Assembly: GCA_013330055.1 (NCBI GenBank)
Contig: DUJB01000050.1
Location: 5,440 to 10,457, forward strand
Source of the DNA: Nitrosopumilaceae archaeon
Lineage (GTDB): Archaea > Thermoproteota > Nitrososphaeria > Nitrososphaerales > Nitrosopumilaceae
Length of the DNA stretch: 5,018 nucleotides
Reading direction: 5' to 3'
Shown: in pieces, positions 1-5,018 of the stretch
Layout: every line of letters starts with the position of its first letter
Position numbering within the stretch: the first letter of the stretch is position 1
Made by a program: the position numbers and the translations under genes
Notes under the pieces: model-generated
Databases searched by the model: none
What the model was told of the DNA's origin: nothing
What the model saw: only the letters and a program-made list of their open reading frames with translations

Positions 1-1065
1 GGTTATCTTAAAGATGGAAAAAAATGGCTAACTAACAAAGGATTCTTTGAGATTGGCGCAAAACTTCTGCAAGATGTTATGAAAGCACTCAATGAGGGAG
101 GATTAGGATTTCATGAGACAAAAAAAATTGGAGCAGGAAGTGTGATCCAAGATACAACAAAAAAATTTGAACCAGGTGACGATATCAAATTTCTTAATGT
201 ACCACAAACCGTACTAAATTCAATACAAAGAATCGCAAAAAAAGATTCCGAAATAAAATTTCCAATTTCTATGGAACTTGATGATCTTGAAAAATTTGAA
301 ACAATTGAGGAAGTAAAAGTTACTGTAGTATATTGCATAGACCTAAGCTCTACTATGAAATATTCAGTTGGTGCGGGAGAAAGCAGTAGAATTGAGGCAG
401 CAAAAAAAGCACTTTGGAGCTTGTATGTTTTAAATAAAAAATTCTTTCCAAATGACACTATCTATATTATTGGATTTGGATCTTTTGCATCAAAAATAGA
501 TCCTCATGATATACCGTATCTGAAAACATATGATGCAAATGATAACTTTTTACATTACACTAATTATCAAGCTGCCTTTAGGTTAGCACTTAAGATTCTA
601 AAACACGATGGAGCACAAAACAAAAGGATAGTAATGATAACTGATGGCCAACCAAGTGCTTGCTTTATAGACAATGAAAACCAAAAAAATAGAATTCTTA
701 CAGATAAACCATATTCTCATTTTTACATTCCAGATGATGCTACTCTTTCAAAACTGAAAATTGAGCATGAAATAAAACTTGATACAGGAGGAGATGTGGT
801 CTATCTTTGTTATCGATATAGACAGGTTGATCCATTCATAAAATCTAGAACCCTCTCAGAGGCAAAAAAATGCAAACATGAAAGAATAGAAGTAGATACA
901 ATTATGGTAAGTGAAGAAGATGAACTTTTGAGTTATGTAGAAAGTCTTGAAAGGCAATTAAAAGGAAGAGCATATTACATCAATCCTGCAAACATTGACA
1001 AGATCTTGATTAATGACTTTATATCACACAAAAAGAAAATTTTAATTTCAACAAATAGATGGTGA
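1..1065 (+). CDS. VWA-domain (MIDAS) protein of COG4867 type, 5' end outside window
   Basis: The frame is open from base 1 to the TGA at 1063-1065, and residues before the first ATG (base 79) fit the family, for example LTNKGFFEIGAKLL. I therefore read this as a gene truncated by the window edge, with 354 residues visible. Numbered from base 1, a von Willebrand A fold starts near residue 105. Its MIDAS is complete: DLSST (D114, S116, T118), the Thr of HYTNYQ (T187) and MITDG (D215), so it should bind a divalent cation. The N-terminal stretch ending FHETKKIGAGS and the C-terminal GRAYYINPANIDKILINDF match my memory of COG4867 proteins, in which the Tyr-rich C-terminus follows the VWA fold. After TDG there are about 30 more residues than I expect in bacterial members (roughly 222-265). 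No signal peptide or TM segment is visible, so it is probably cytoplasmic. Bacterial relatives usually neighbour a MoxR/ChlI-like AAA+ ATPase; the partner here would lie upstream. The exact substrate is unknown. Confidence 0.85.
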   Translation, partial: GYLKDGKKWLTNKGFFEIGAKLLQDVMKALNEGGLGFHETKKIGAGSVIQDTTKKFEPGDDIKFLNVPQTVLNSIQRIAKKDSEIKFPISMELDDLEKFETIEEVKVTVVYCIDLSSTMKYSVGAGESSRIEAAKKALWSLYVLNKKFFPNDTIYIIGFGSFASKIDPHDIPYLKTYDANDNFLHYTNYQAAFRLALKILKHDGAQNKRIVMITDGQPSACFIDNENQKNRILTDKPYSHFYIPDDATLSKLKIEHEIKLDTGGDVVYLCYRYRQVDPFIKSRTLSEAKKCKHERIEVDTIMVSEEDELLSYVESLERQLKGRAYYINPANIDKILINDFISHKKKILISTNRW

Positions 1066-1098
1066 AATGAATTAGAAGAAAACTACGATAAACAAAAA

Positions 1099-1383
1099 AT
1101 GCTTGACACTCTAGTTGATCCTGACGTCTCTTCAATACTTTTAGAACTTGAAAATGGAAGTAAAAATTCATCATATCTTACAGAGAAATTAAAGTTCACT
1201 GATAATGAAATACACAACAAATTATCCTATGTTATACAACATGATTTTGTTAAAATCAATAAAATTGGTAACGAAACTACTTTTACAGCAAACCAAGAAA
1301 AACTAGATAAGATAATGGAAAGTGATGAGAATTTTTCTGGAGTTGTAGACGGTCTTACAGAACTAGATTCATTTCTTAACTAG
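1099..1383 (+). CDS. Small winged-helix-like conserved hypothetical protein
   Basis: This 94-residue protein begins 33 bp after the stop of the VWA gene, in the same frame, so the two are probably co-transcribed. Its pattern fits a winged helix: helix 1 at about 9-19, helix 2 at 24-32 (SSYLTEKLKF), a candidate recognition helix at 34-49 (TDNEIHNKLSYVIQHDF), a beta wing at 51-64 (VKINKIGNETTFTA), then an acidic C-terminal helix at 66-93. It could be a DNA-binding regulator or a protein-interaction wHTH partner of the VWA protein; sequence alone does not decide. It ends by overlapping the convergent gene by 8 bp. The start is uncertain: ATG 1099 has no ribosome binding site, while 11 coding-like codons (NELEENYDKQK) run in frame from just after the upstream stop without any canonical start codon. 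I kept ATG 1099 because it is the first usable one. Confidence 0.7.
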   Translation: MLDTLVDPDVSSILLELENGSKNSSYLTEKLKFTDNEIHNKLSYVIQHDFVKINKIGNETTFTANQEKLDKIMESDENFSGVVDGLTELDSFLN

Positions 1384-1888
1384 TGTCTGTCCTATCACGC
1401 GATCTAATGAAATAGATTATTCCAACAGCCAATCCTATTAATCCTAATATTATTACAATAAAACCAAAAATGCTTATTGTCAAGGATTGATCTTGTGGCA
1501 AGTTCCCTAATGCCACCATCACTTCGAGTTCTCTTTCTCCTGTATTTTCTATTAAGATCTTATAAGTTCCTGCAGTTGAAATTGTAAAGTTTCCTTGAAA
1601 CGGATTATTTTCTATTGATTCTGAGACTATTATCGTGTCAGACGGATCGTACACAGACACATGCAAACGAGTCTCTTCTTTAAAATCTAAGATTTGTAAT
1701 ACGTATATTCCATTTTCATTTATAGAGGGATCAAATTCTTTTGAAAGTTCCATAGATGTTCCCATTCCTAGTCGTTTTTCTTCTGTAACAAGATTCTCGA
1801 CTATTAACTGAGAGCCATAAACAGAAAGCCCAATGCCAATTATTATCAAAAAACCTCCTGTTACAAGGAGCATTGCTGGTTTTTTCAA
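1376..1888 (-). CDS. Two-TM membrane protein with external GOLD-like beta-sandwich domain
   Basis: The predicted protein has 170 residues: a TM segment at 6-28 preceded by two lysines, an external domain at about 29-136, a second TM segment at 137-161 and a short basic tail (RSRDR). This predicts both ends inside and the domain outside. The ectodomain reads as alternating beta strands (YVLQILDFKEETRLHVSVYD, then NFTISTAGTYKILIENTG). The order of D-x-s-d-x-I, a glycine-tyrosine strand and an asparagine turn resembles GOLD/emp24-type or archaeal pre-peptidase-like sandwiches. That is inference from pattern. One N-glycosylation sequon (N100-F-T) is present. The start is TTG at 1888-1886; the alternative ATG at 1873-1871 would remove the positive n-region, and no ATG lies upstream before a stop. 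The gene is divergent from the multicopper oxidase and convergent with the winged-helix gene. Its function is unknown; similar small proteins appear common in ammonia-oxidising archaea. Confidence 0.72.
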   Translation of the reverse strand: MKKPAMLLVTGGFLIIIGIGLSVYGSQLIVENLVTEEKRLGMGTSMELSKEFDPSINENGIYVLQILDFKEETRLHVSVYDPSDTIIVSESIENNPFQGNFTISTAGTYKILIENTGERELEVMVALGNLPQDQSLTISIFGFIVIILGLIGLAVGIIYFIRSRDRTDTS

Positions 1889-1911
1889 TAACGAGAGTGA
1901 TAAACTACCAC

Positions 1912-1920
1912 TATTAAAAT
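1912..1920 (-). promoter_or_regulatory. Possible TATA box for the two-TM membrane protein
   Basis: Read on the minus strand the sequence is ATTTTAATA, an A/T-rich element whose centre lies about 28 nt upstream of the TTG at 1888. That spacing suits archaeal initiation at or next to the start codon, giving a leaderless mRNA. A weaker element, GTTTATCAC (minus strand, about 1906-1898), has the same spacing to the alternative ATG at 1873. Neither is a strong match, so this is tentative. Confidence 0.3.
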
Positions 1921-1946
1921 TTGGGATCTGAAATTAACTAAATAAT

Positions 1947-1960
1947 TTAGCCTAAGGTAA
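1947..1960. promoter_or_regulatory. Imperfect operator-like dyad (upstream copy)
   Basis: TTAGCCTAAGGTAA differs from the perfect dyad at 1966-1979 at only two positions. The centre-to-centre distance between the two copies is 19 bp, a little under two helical turns, so bound dimers would lie on roughly the same face of the DNA. The left arm TTAGCCT is identical in both copies; the right arm has degenerated. It is most simply a second, weaker binding site for the same regulator. Confidence 0.5.
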
Positions 1961-1965
1961 AAAAG

Positions 1966-1979
1966 TTAGCCTAGGCTAA
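1966..1979. promoter_or_regulatory. Perfect 14-bp palindrome, probable operator of the oxidase-ZIP operon
   Basis: TTAGCCTAGGCTAA is a perfect inverted repeat of TTAGCCT. It ends one base before the TATA element, so it covers the BRE position where TFB would contact the promoter. A repressor bound here would be expected to block initiation. The TTAG...CTAA ends resemble the AT-flanked dyads of DtxR/IdeR/MntR-family metal regulators, and the genes controlled encode metal-handling proteins. The link to that family is inference. No regulator gene lies in the window, apart from the uncharacterised winged-helix protein at 1099-1383, which does not look like DtxR. Confidence 0.6.
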
Positions 1980-1980
1980 A

Positions 1981-1988
1981 TTATAAAT
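1981..1988 (+). promoter_or_regulatory. TATA box of the multicopper oxidase-ZIP operon
   Basis: TTATAAAT is a good match to the archaeal TATA element. Its centre is about 26-29 nt upstream of the ATG at 2014, the usual distance from TATA to transcription start. Transcription should therefore begin at or within a few bases of the start codon, giving a leaderless mRNA. This agrees with the absence of a Shine-Dalgarno sequence before 2014 and supports that start over the downstream GTG or ATG codons. Confidence 0.65.
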
Positions 1989-2013
1989 AAACCATTCTTG
2001 CTACTTTTATCAA

Positions 2014-3084
2014 ATGCACCTAGTGAAAACAATGAAAGGAAAGATGTTGTTAACCTTGATTTCAGGTTTCATTATATCTATAATTTATTTTTCTCTACCC
2101 TTCTTAGTTATAGAAGCAACCGAAGAACCAAAGACTTTCTTAACACATTCAGGAGCAGTTATACAAACATCAGGTGATGTGCTTGATCCTCTCTATGTTG
2201 CATCAACTGTGGAATTTGATCCTATGGAATATCTGCGAGAGTTCAACTATGGGCGAGTTTCCCAGTTACCTGATGGTACCACCTTAAGGGAGTTTACGAT
2301 TATTGCAGAAGACGATAAAGTTATGGAAGTTTCACCTGGTGTATTCTATAATGTATGGACATTTAACGGCACAGTTCCAGGTCCAACCATAAGAGCCACT
2401 GAGGGTGACTTGGTTCGTATCAATTTCATCAACAATGGTGCAAAATCACATACAATGCATTTTCATGGAATTCATCCAGCTGAAATGGATGGAGTATTTG
2501 AGCCAGTAGGTCCTGGAGGCGGACAATTTACATATGAATTTACAGCTGGACCTGTAGGAGTTCATCCCTATCATTGCCACGTAATGCCACTTGAAGAACA
2601 CATTGTACATGGATTGTATGGTGTATACATTGTGGATCCAAAAGAAGGAAGACCTGCAGCAGATGAAATGGTTATGGTTCTAAATGGATTGGATACTGAT
2701 TTTGACACTGAAAATAATTTCTATGCTGCAAACACAATTCCATTTTATTATCAACACCACCCAATCCAAATTAACCTCAATGAATTAATCAGAGTGTATG
2801 TAGTGAACATGGTTGAATTTGATCCAATAAACAATCTACACTTGCATGGTACTCTATACCATTACTATCCAACAGGAACTGACACGGTACCGTCTTTCTA
2901 TACTGATATGATAACATTATCTCAAACTGAGCGTGGAATTATGGAATTCAAATATGACTATCCTGGAAAATATCTATTCCACGCTCATAAGGTAGAATTT
3001 TCAGAAAAGGGATGGATTGGGATGTTCCTAGTTAAGGAAAACCCAGATCAAAAATCACAATCAGGAATAGAATATGGAACTTAG
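2014..3084 (+). CDS. Two-domain multicopper oxidase (T1 copper in domain 1), laccase-like, exported
   Basis: The 356-residue protein has a basic start and a hydrophobic segment at 11-34, either an uncleaved anchor or a signal peptide cut near A35. Two cupredoxin domains follow. Domain 1 (about 110-208) holds HFHG (H149, H151) and HCH (H187, C188, H189). Its type 1 copper ligands would be H146, C188 and H196, with Leu201 where many blue proteins have the axial Met. Domain 2 (about 215-341) has HLHG (H276, H278) and HAH (H323, H325), with Ala in place of the T1 cysteine. The eight histidines of a trinuclear cluster are therefore all present. This fits the class of trimeric two-domain oxidases with T1 only in domain 1 (type C, as in the Nitrosomonas europaea blue copper oxidase) and argues against a NirK nitrite reductase. 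It probably couples oxidation of a metal ion or other reductant to reduction of O2 to water outside the membrane. The substrate is not determined. It overlaps the ZIP gene and follows the TTAG dyads. Confidence 0.9.
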   Translation: MHLVKTMKGKMLLTLISGFIISIIYFSLPFLVIEATEEPKTFLTHSGAVIQTSGDVLDPLYVASTVEFDPMEYLREFNYGRVSQLPDGTTLREFTIIAEDDKVMEVSPGVFYNVWTFNGTVPGPTIRATEGDLVRINFINNGAKSHTMHFHGIHPAEMDGVFEPVGPGGGQFTYEFTAGPVGVHPYHCHVMPLEEHIVHGLYGVYIVDPKEGRPAADEMVMVLNGLDTDFDTENNFYAANTIPFYYQHHPIQINLNELIRVYVVNMVEFDPINNLHLHGTLYHYYPTGTDTVPSFYTDMITLSQTERGIMEFKYDYPGKYLFHAHKVEFSEKGWIGMFLVKENPDQKSQSGIEYGT

Positions 3085-4252
3085 TAACAAACCATCAAAA
3101 GGCAAGCTGATAGCAAGTGGAATAATTCCTTTCATATTTCTCATAATTATGGTAGCATACATTTTTGGTCCAGGTTCTGAGCTTTTAGATTTAGGTGTAC
3201 CGTTGCCTGAGATATCTATGGAAAAGATCAATTTTGTAGACTCTGAGATACTTGTAACCGTAAGAAACACAGGACCGATACCTGTAGAGATTGTTATGGC
3301 AGACGTAAATGATAGAATACAACCTGCAGCAATTGAGCCCGATAGATTTTTGGAGAGATACGAGACAGCTGTTGTACGAATTCCTTTTGATTGGAATGAG
3401 GCACAACCATACCTAATTGGACTTACTGTAGGCGATGGAACAAGATTTGAAAAAGAGATTGAAGCTGCGGCGCTAGCATTAGAACCAAATTTTGAACTTG
3501 TCGGATTTTTTGCTATAATTGGAATATATGTTGGAATTATTCCAATTATGATTGGATTACTCTGGCTCCCATTTATCAAAAAGATTGGTAAAAACAAATA
3601 TCATTTCTTTTTGGCACTCACAGCAGGATTATTACTGTTCTTAGGTATTGATTCCGTTGAAGAGGCACTAAAAGTTTCTGAAGAAAGCCTTGCTGGTAGC
3701 TTTAATGGTGCATTGCTTGTAGCCACAGTTATTGTACTGTCATTCCTTGGGCTATACTATTCTGCTGAAAAATTAGTAAAAAGGGCAGAATCATCTAGAA
3801 TGACAAAACCTGTAGCGATTGCATTGATGATTGCAATAGGTATTGGTTTGCATAATTTTGGAGAAGGACTCGCAATCGGAGCAGCTGTTGGTCTTGGTTC
3901 TATTGCGTTTAGCACTTTTTTAATCGTAGGATTTGCTTTGCACAATACAACTGAGGGTATTGCAATTGCAGCACCAATGTCCAGAGGAAAAACAATGATA
4001 GGAAAGCTTGCAGGATTGGGAATGATTGCTGGCGCTCCGGCTATTTTTGGTGCATGGGTAGGAGGGTTTGTGTATTCTCCATTTGCGGCAGTAGTGTTTC
4101 TTTCAATAGGAGCAGGTGCAATATTCCAAGTAATAATCACGATATTAAGGTGGATACGAGAAGAAGGCGACAAAAATCTTTCAAGTGCAGCAGTAGCGTC
4201 GGGTTTTGCTGTAGGTATGTTAATCATGTATCTTACAAGCATCTTTGTATAG
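3074..4252 (+). CDS. ZIP-family metal transporter with extra N-terminal TM and external beta domain
   Basis: The C-terminal part (about 142-392) is a ZIP transporter with eight TM segments (near 142-165, 177-195, 211-230, 247-270, 278-300, 311-332, 336-358, 371-391). The binuclear metal-site signatures are present in TM4 (H260-N-x-x-E264, HNFGEG) and TM5 (H290-N-x-x-E294, HNTTEG). ZIP proteins move divalent metals such as Zn, Fe or Mn into the cytoplasm. Residues 1-141 are not typical of the family: a TM at about 12-31, then about 110 residues of beta-rich sequence (strands such as ILVTVRNTGPIPVEIV) facing outward. With the N-terminus inside, this anchor returns the ZIP core to its normal outside-N-terminus topology. 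The ATG lies inside the last codons of the oxidase gene, an 11-bp overlap in another frame, which implies translational coupling. The long His-rich loop between TM3 and TM4 seen in many ZIPs is missing; only a short basic loop (231-246) is present. The metal specificity is unknown. Confidence 0.88.
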   Translation: MELSNKPSKGKLIASGIIPFIFLIIMVAYIFGPGSELLDLGVPLPEISMEKINFVDSEILVTVRNTGPIPVEIVMADVNDRIQPAAIEPDRFLERYETAVVRIPFDWNEAQPYLIGLTVGDGTRFEKEIEAAALALEPNFELVGFFAIIGIYVGIIPIMIGLLWLPFIKKIGKNKYHFFLALTAGLLLFLGIDSVEEALKVSEESLAGSFNGALLVATVIVLSFLGLYYSAEKLVKRAESSRMTKPVAIALMIAIGIGLHNFGEGLAIGAAVGLGSIAFSTFLIVGFALHNTTEGIAIAAPMSRGKTMIGKLAGLGMIAGAPAIFGAWVGGFVYSPFAAVVFLSIGAGAIFQVIITILRWIREEGDKNLSSAAVASGFAVGMLIMYLTSIFV

Positions 4253-4341
4253 GATACAAGAATTGCTATCACGTATGCAAAACAAGTACGAGTTATGCGA
4301 CAACAATATTTGGAGGTTTGACAAATCTATTGATTATTAAA
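4253..4341. other. Short intergenic region between ZIP and the putative S-layer gene
   Basis: These 89 bp separate the ZIP stop from the next ATG. There is no T-rich terminator after ZIP and no convincing TATA box at the leaderless distance from 4342. The best TATA-like string, TTTGTATAG, covers the ZIP stop (about 4244-4252) and would give a leader of roughly 65-70 nt. A Shine-Dalgarno-like GGAGGT lies at 4312-4317, 24 nt before ATG 4342 and 12 nt before an in-frame TTG at 4330. A promoter for a highly expressed surface protein is expected nearby, but I cannot place it with confidence. Confidence 0.5.
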
Positions 4342-5018
4342 ATGTACAAATTTTTTGCTATTTCGTTAGGGTTGCTTCTCCTGCTACCCTCATTTCTAAA
4401 CATCGATGTAAATGCACAATCTGCTCATCCCAATCTCTTTGCCTCTGCAGAAAATGCTCTCTTTCAAAATCATTTTGCTGGTTCTATGGTAGTTGAGGTT
4501 GTAATAAGAGATATTGACATTTCAGATACCGATGAAGCCAAAGGAGAACCAGATGTTACAATAAATGGAAAAAACCTTCGAATGGTACAAGGTTCTGATG
4601 GTAATTGGTATGCTTATTTTGCTAATATTGAAAAAGCAAAACAAGCTGATCAAACCGCATTAGGGGGTCTAGCGGGTGAGAGCCTAGACTTTGGTGTATT
4701 TTGCGCCGGTTCTACTGATGTCTCTGTACTTGGCATAGATATTTCAGAAACTGAGGGTGTCTCTATTCCAAGCTCGAATGGAATTACAGGATCAACAGAT
4801 GGTACATCCTCATTCAACGCATGCAATGGTTCACCCACTACTCCGTCGCCTAACCAAAATAATGTTTTAAGAAATGCCAAAAGTCCTAACACAAATGCAG
4901 GAATGCCTGTAGGTCAAATAGGATTAGATATTGATGCATGGCCACTAATCCAACTTTTCTCTTTTAGCGACAATGTCACAATTATTTACAATAAGGGCGG
5001 AGGTGCTCAAAGAGTTGA
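4342..5018 (+). CDS. Secreted protein, probable N-terminal part of a thaumarchaeal S-layer protein (3' end outside window)
   Basis: The frame runs from ATG 4342 to the window edge without a stop (225 complete codons). A classical signal peptide is visible: a short basic n-region (MYK), a hydrophobic core at 4-19, and a likely cut after VNA at 25, giving a mature N-terminus QSAHPNLFASAENA. The following sequence is acidic and beta-rich, with DIDISDTDEAKGEPDVTING near 57-76, two cysteines (C121, C161) that could form a disulfide, and sequons at N162-G-S and N211-V-T. The SAHPNLF...SAEN and KGEPDVTINGK...LRMVQ patterns match my recollection of the large S-layer protein of Nitrosopumilus-type archaea, which forms the cell wall and is well over 1000 residues long. 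This identification comes from memory, not from a search. An earlier TTG start at 4330 would add only LIIK before the signal peptide and cannot be excluded. Confidence 0.65.
   Translation, partial: MYKFFAISLGLLLLLPSFLNIDVNAQSAHPNLFASAENALFQNHFAGSMVVEVVIRDIDISDTDEAKGEPDVTINGKNLRMVQGSDGNWYAYFANIEKAKQADQTALGGLAGESLDFGVFCAGSTDVSVLGIDISETEGVSIPSSNGITGSTDGTSSFNACNGSPTTPSPNQNNVLRNAKSPNTNAGMPVGQIGLDIDAWPLIQLFSFSDNVTIIYNKGGGAQRV

Noticed and set aside
111..458. Open frame on the minus strand inside the VWA gene
   Set aside because: It is fully antisense to a gene with intact conserved motifs, its translation is a Ser/Phe-rich string with no family resemblance, and it has no promoter.
1966..1979. The palindrome as an RNA hairpin or transcription terminator
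   Set aside because: It has no loop and no following T-run, lies upstream of a TATA box and would not be in the leaderless transcript. A protein-binding DNA site is more likely.
2014..3084. Copper nitrite reductase (NirK) as the identity of the oxidase
   Set aside because: NirK lacks the complete set of trinuclear-cluster histidines. Here all four HxH motifs are present, including HCH in domain 1 and HAH in domain 2, so a laccase-like two-domain oxidase fits better.
3061..3597. Open frame on the minus strand under the start of the ZIP gene
   Set aside because: It is antisense to the oxidase end and the ZIP N-terminus; the Ser/Ile-rich translation reflects the complement of hydrophobic codons. 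A shorter open frame at 3191-3406 on the same strand is rejected for the same reason.
3757..4272. Open frame on the minus strand under the ZIP core
   Set aside because: It mirrors the TM segments of ZIP, and the sense strand carries both HNxxE metal motifs.
4350..4356. T-run early in the last gene as a terminator for the ZIP operon
   Set aside because: It encodes the phenylalanines of the signal peptide and is too short to call a terminator on its own.
4650..4892. Open frame on the minus strand opposite the putative S-layer gene
   Set aside because: The sense frame is open across the window to its edge with a clear signal peptide; the antisense translation shows no recognisable features.

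Overview
The window looks like chromosomal DNA from a marine ammonia-oxidising archaeon (Nitrososphaeria/Thaumarchaeota, Nitrosopumilus-like). The grounds are the low GC, archaeal TATA boxes placed for leaderless transcripts, a two-domain multicopper oxidase, and a secreted protein whose N-terminus resembles the large S-layer proteins of this group. The assignment rests on recognition of protein families, not on a search.

Left part (1-1383, + strand): the 3' portion of a VWA-domain gene of the COG4867 type with a complete MIDAS metal site, then a 94-residue protein that looks like a winged helix. The two lie in the same direction 33 bp apart and probably form one operon. In bacteria the VWA relative usually sits beside a MoxR/ChlI-type AAA+ ATPase, so such a gene may lie just upstream of the window.

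Middle (1376-1888, - strand): a small two-TM protein with an extracytoplasmic beta-sandwich (GOLD-like) domain. It is transcribed toward the first operon and overlaps its last gene tail-to-tail by 8 bp. Its most likely start is TTG.

Regulated metal operon (1889-4252, + strand): a 125-bp divergent intergenic region carries two tandem 14-bp TTAG...CTAA-type dyads, one perfect and one imperfect. The perfect dyad abuts a TATA box placed for a leaderless mRNA starting at the oxidase ATG. The operon encodes a secreted or membrane-anchored two-domain multicopper oxidase with a complete laccase-type trinuclear copper site. Overlapping it by 11 bp is a ZIP-family metal transporter with an unusual extra N-terminal TM segment and external beta domain. 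The arrangement suggests metal-controlled oxidation and transport of a metal ion outside the membrane. The substrate (Fe, Mn or Cu for the oxidase; Zn, Fe or Mn for ZIP) cannot be read from sequence.

Right end (4342-5018, + strand): the 5' part of a secreted protein with a clear signal peptide, probably the start of a large S-layer protein, cut off by the window edge. No RNA genes, CRISPR arrays, insertion sequences or other mobile elements were seen.
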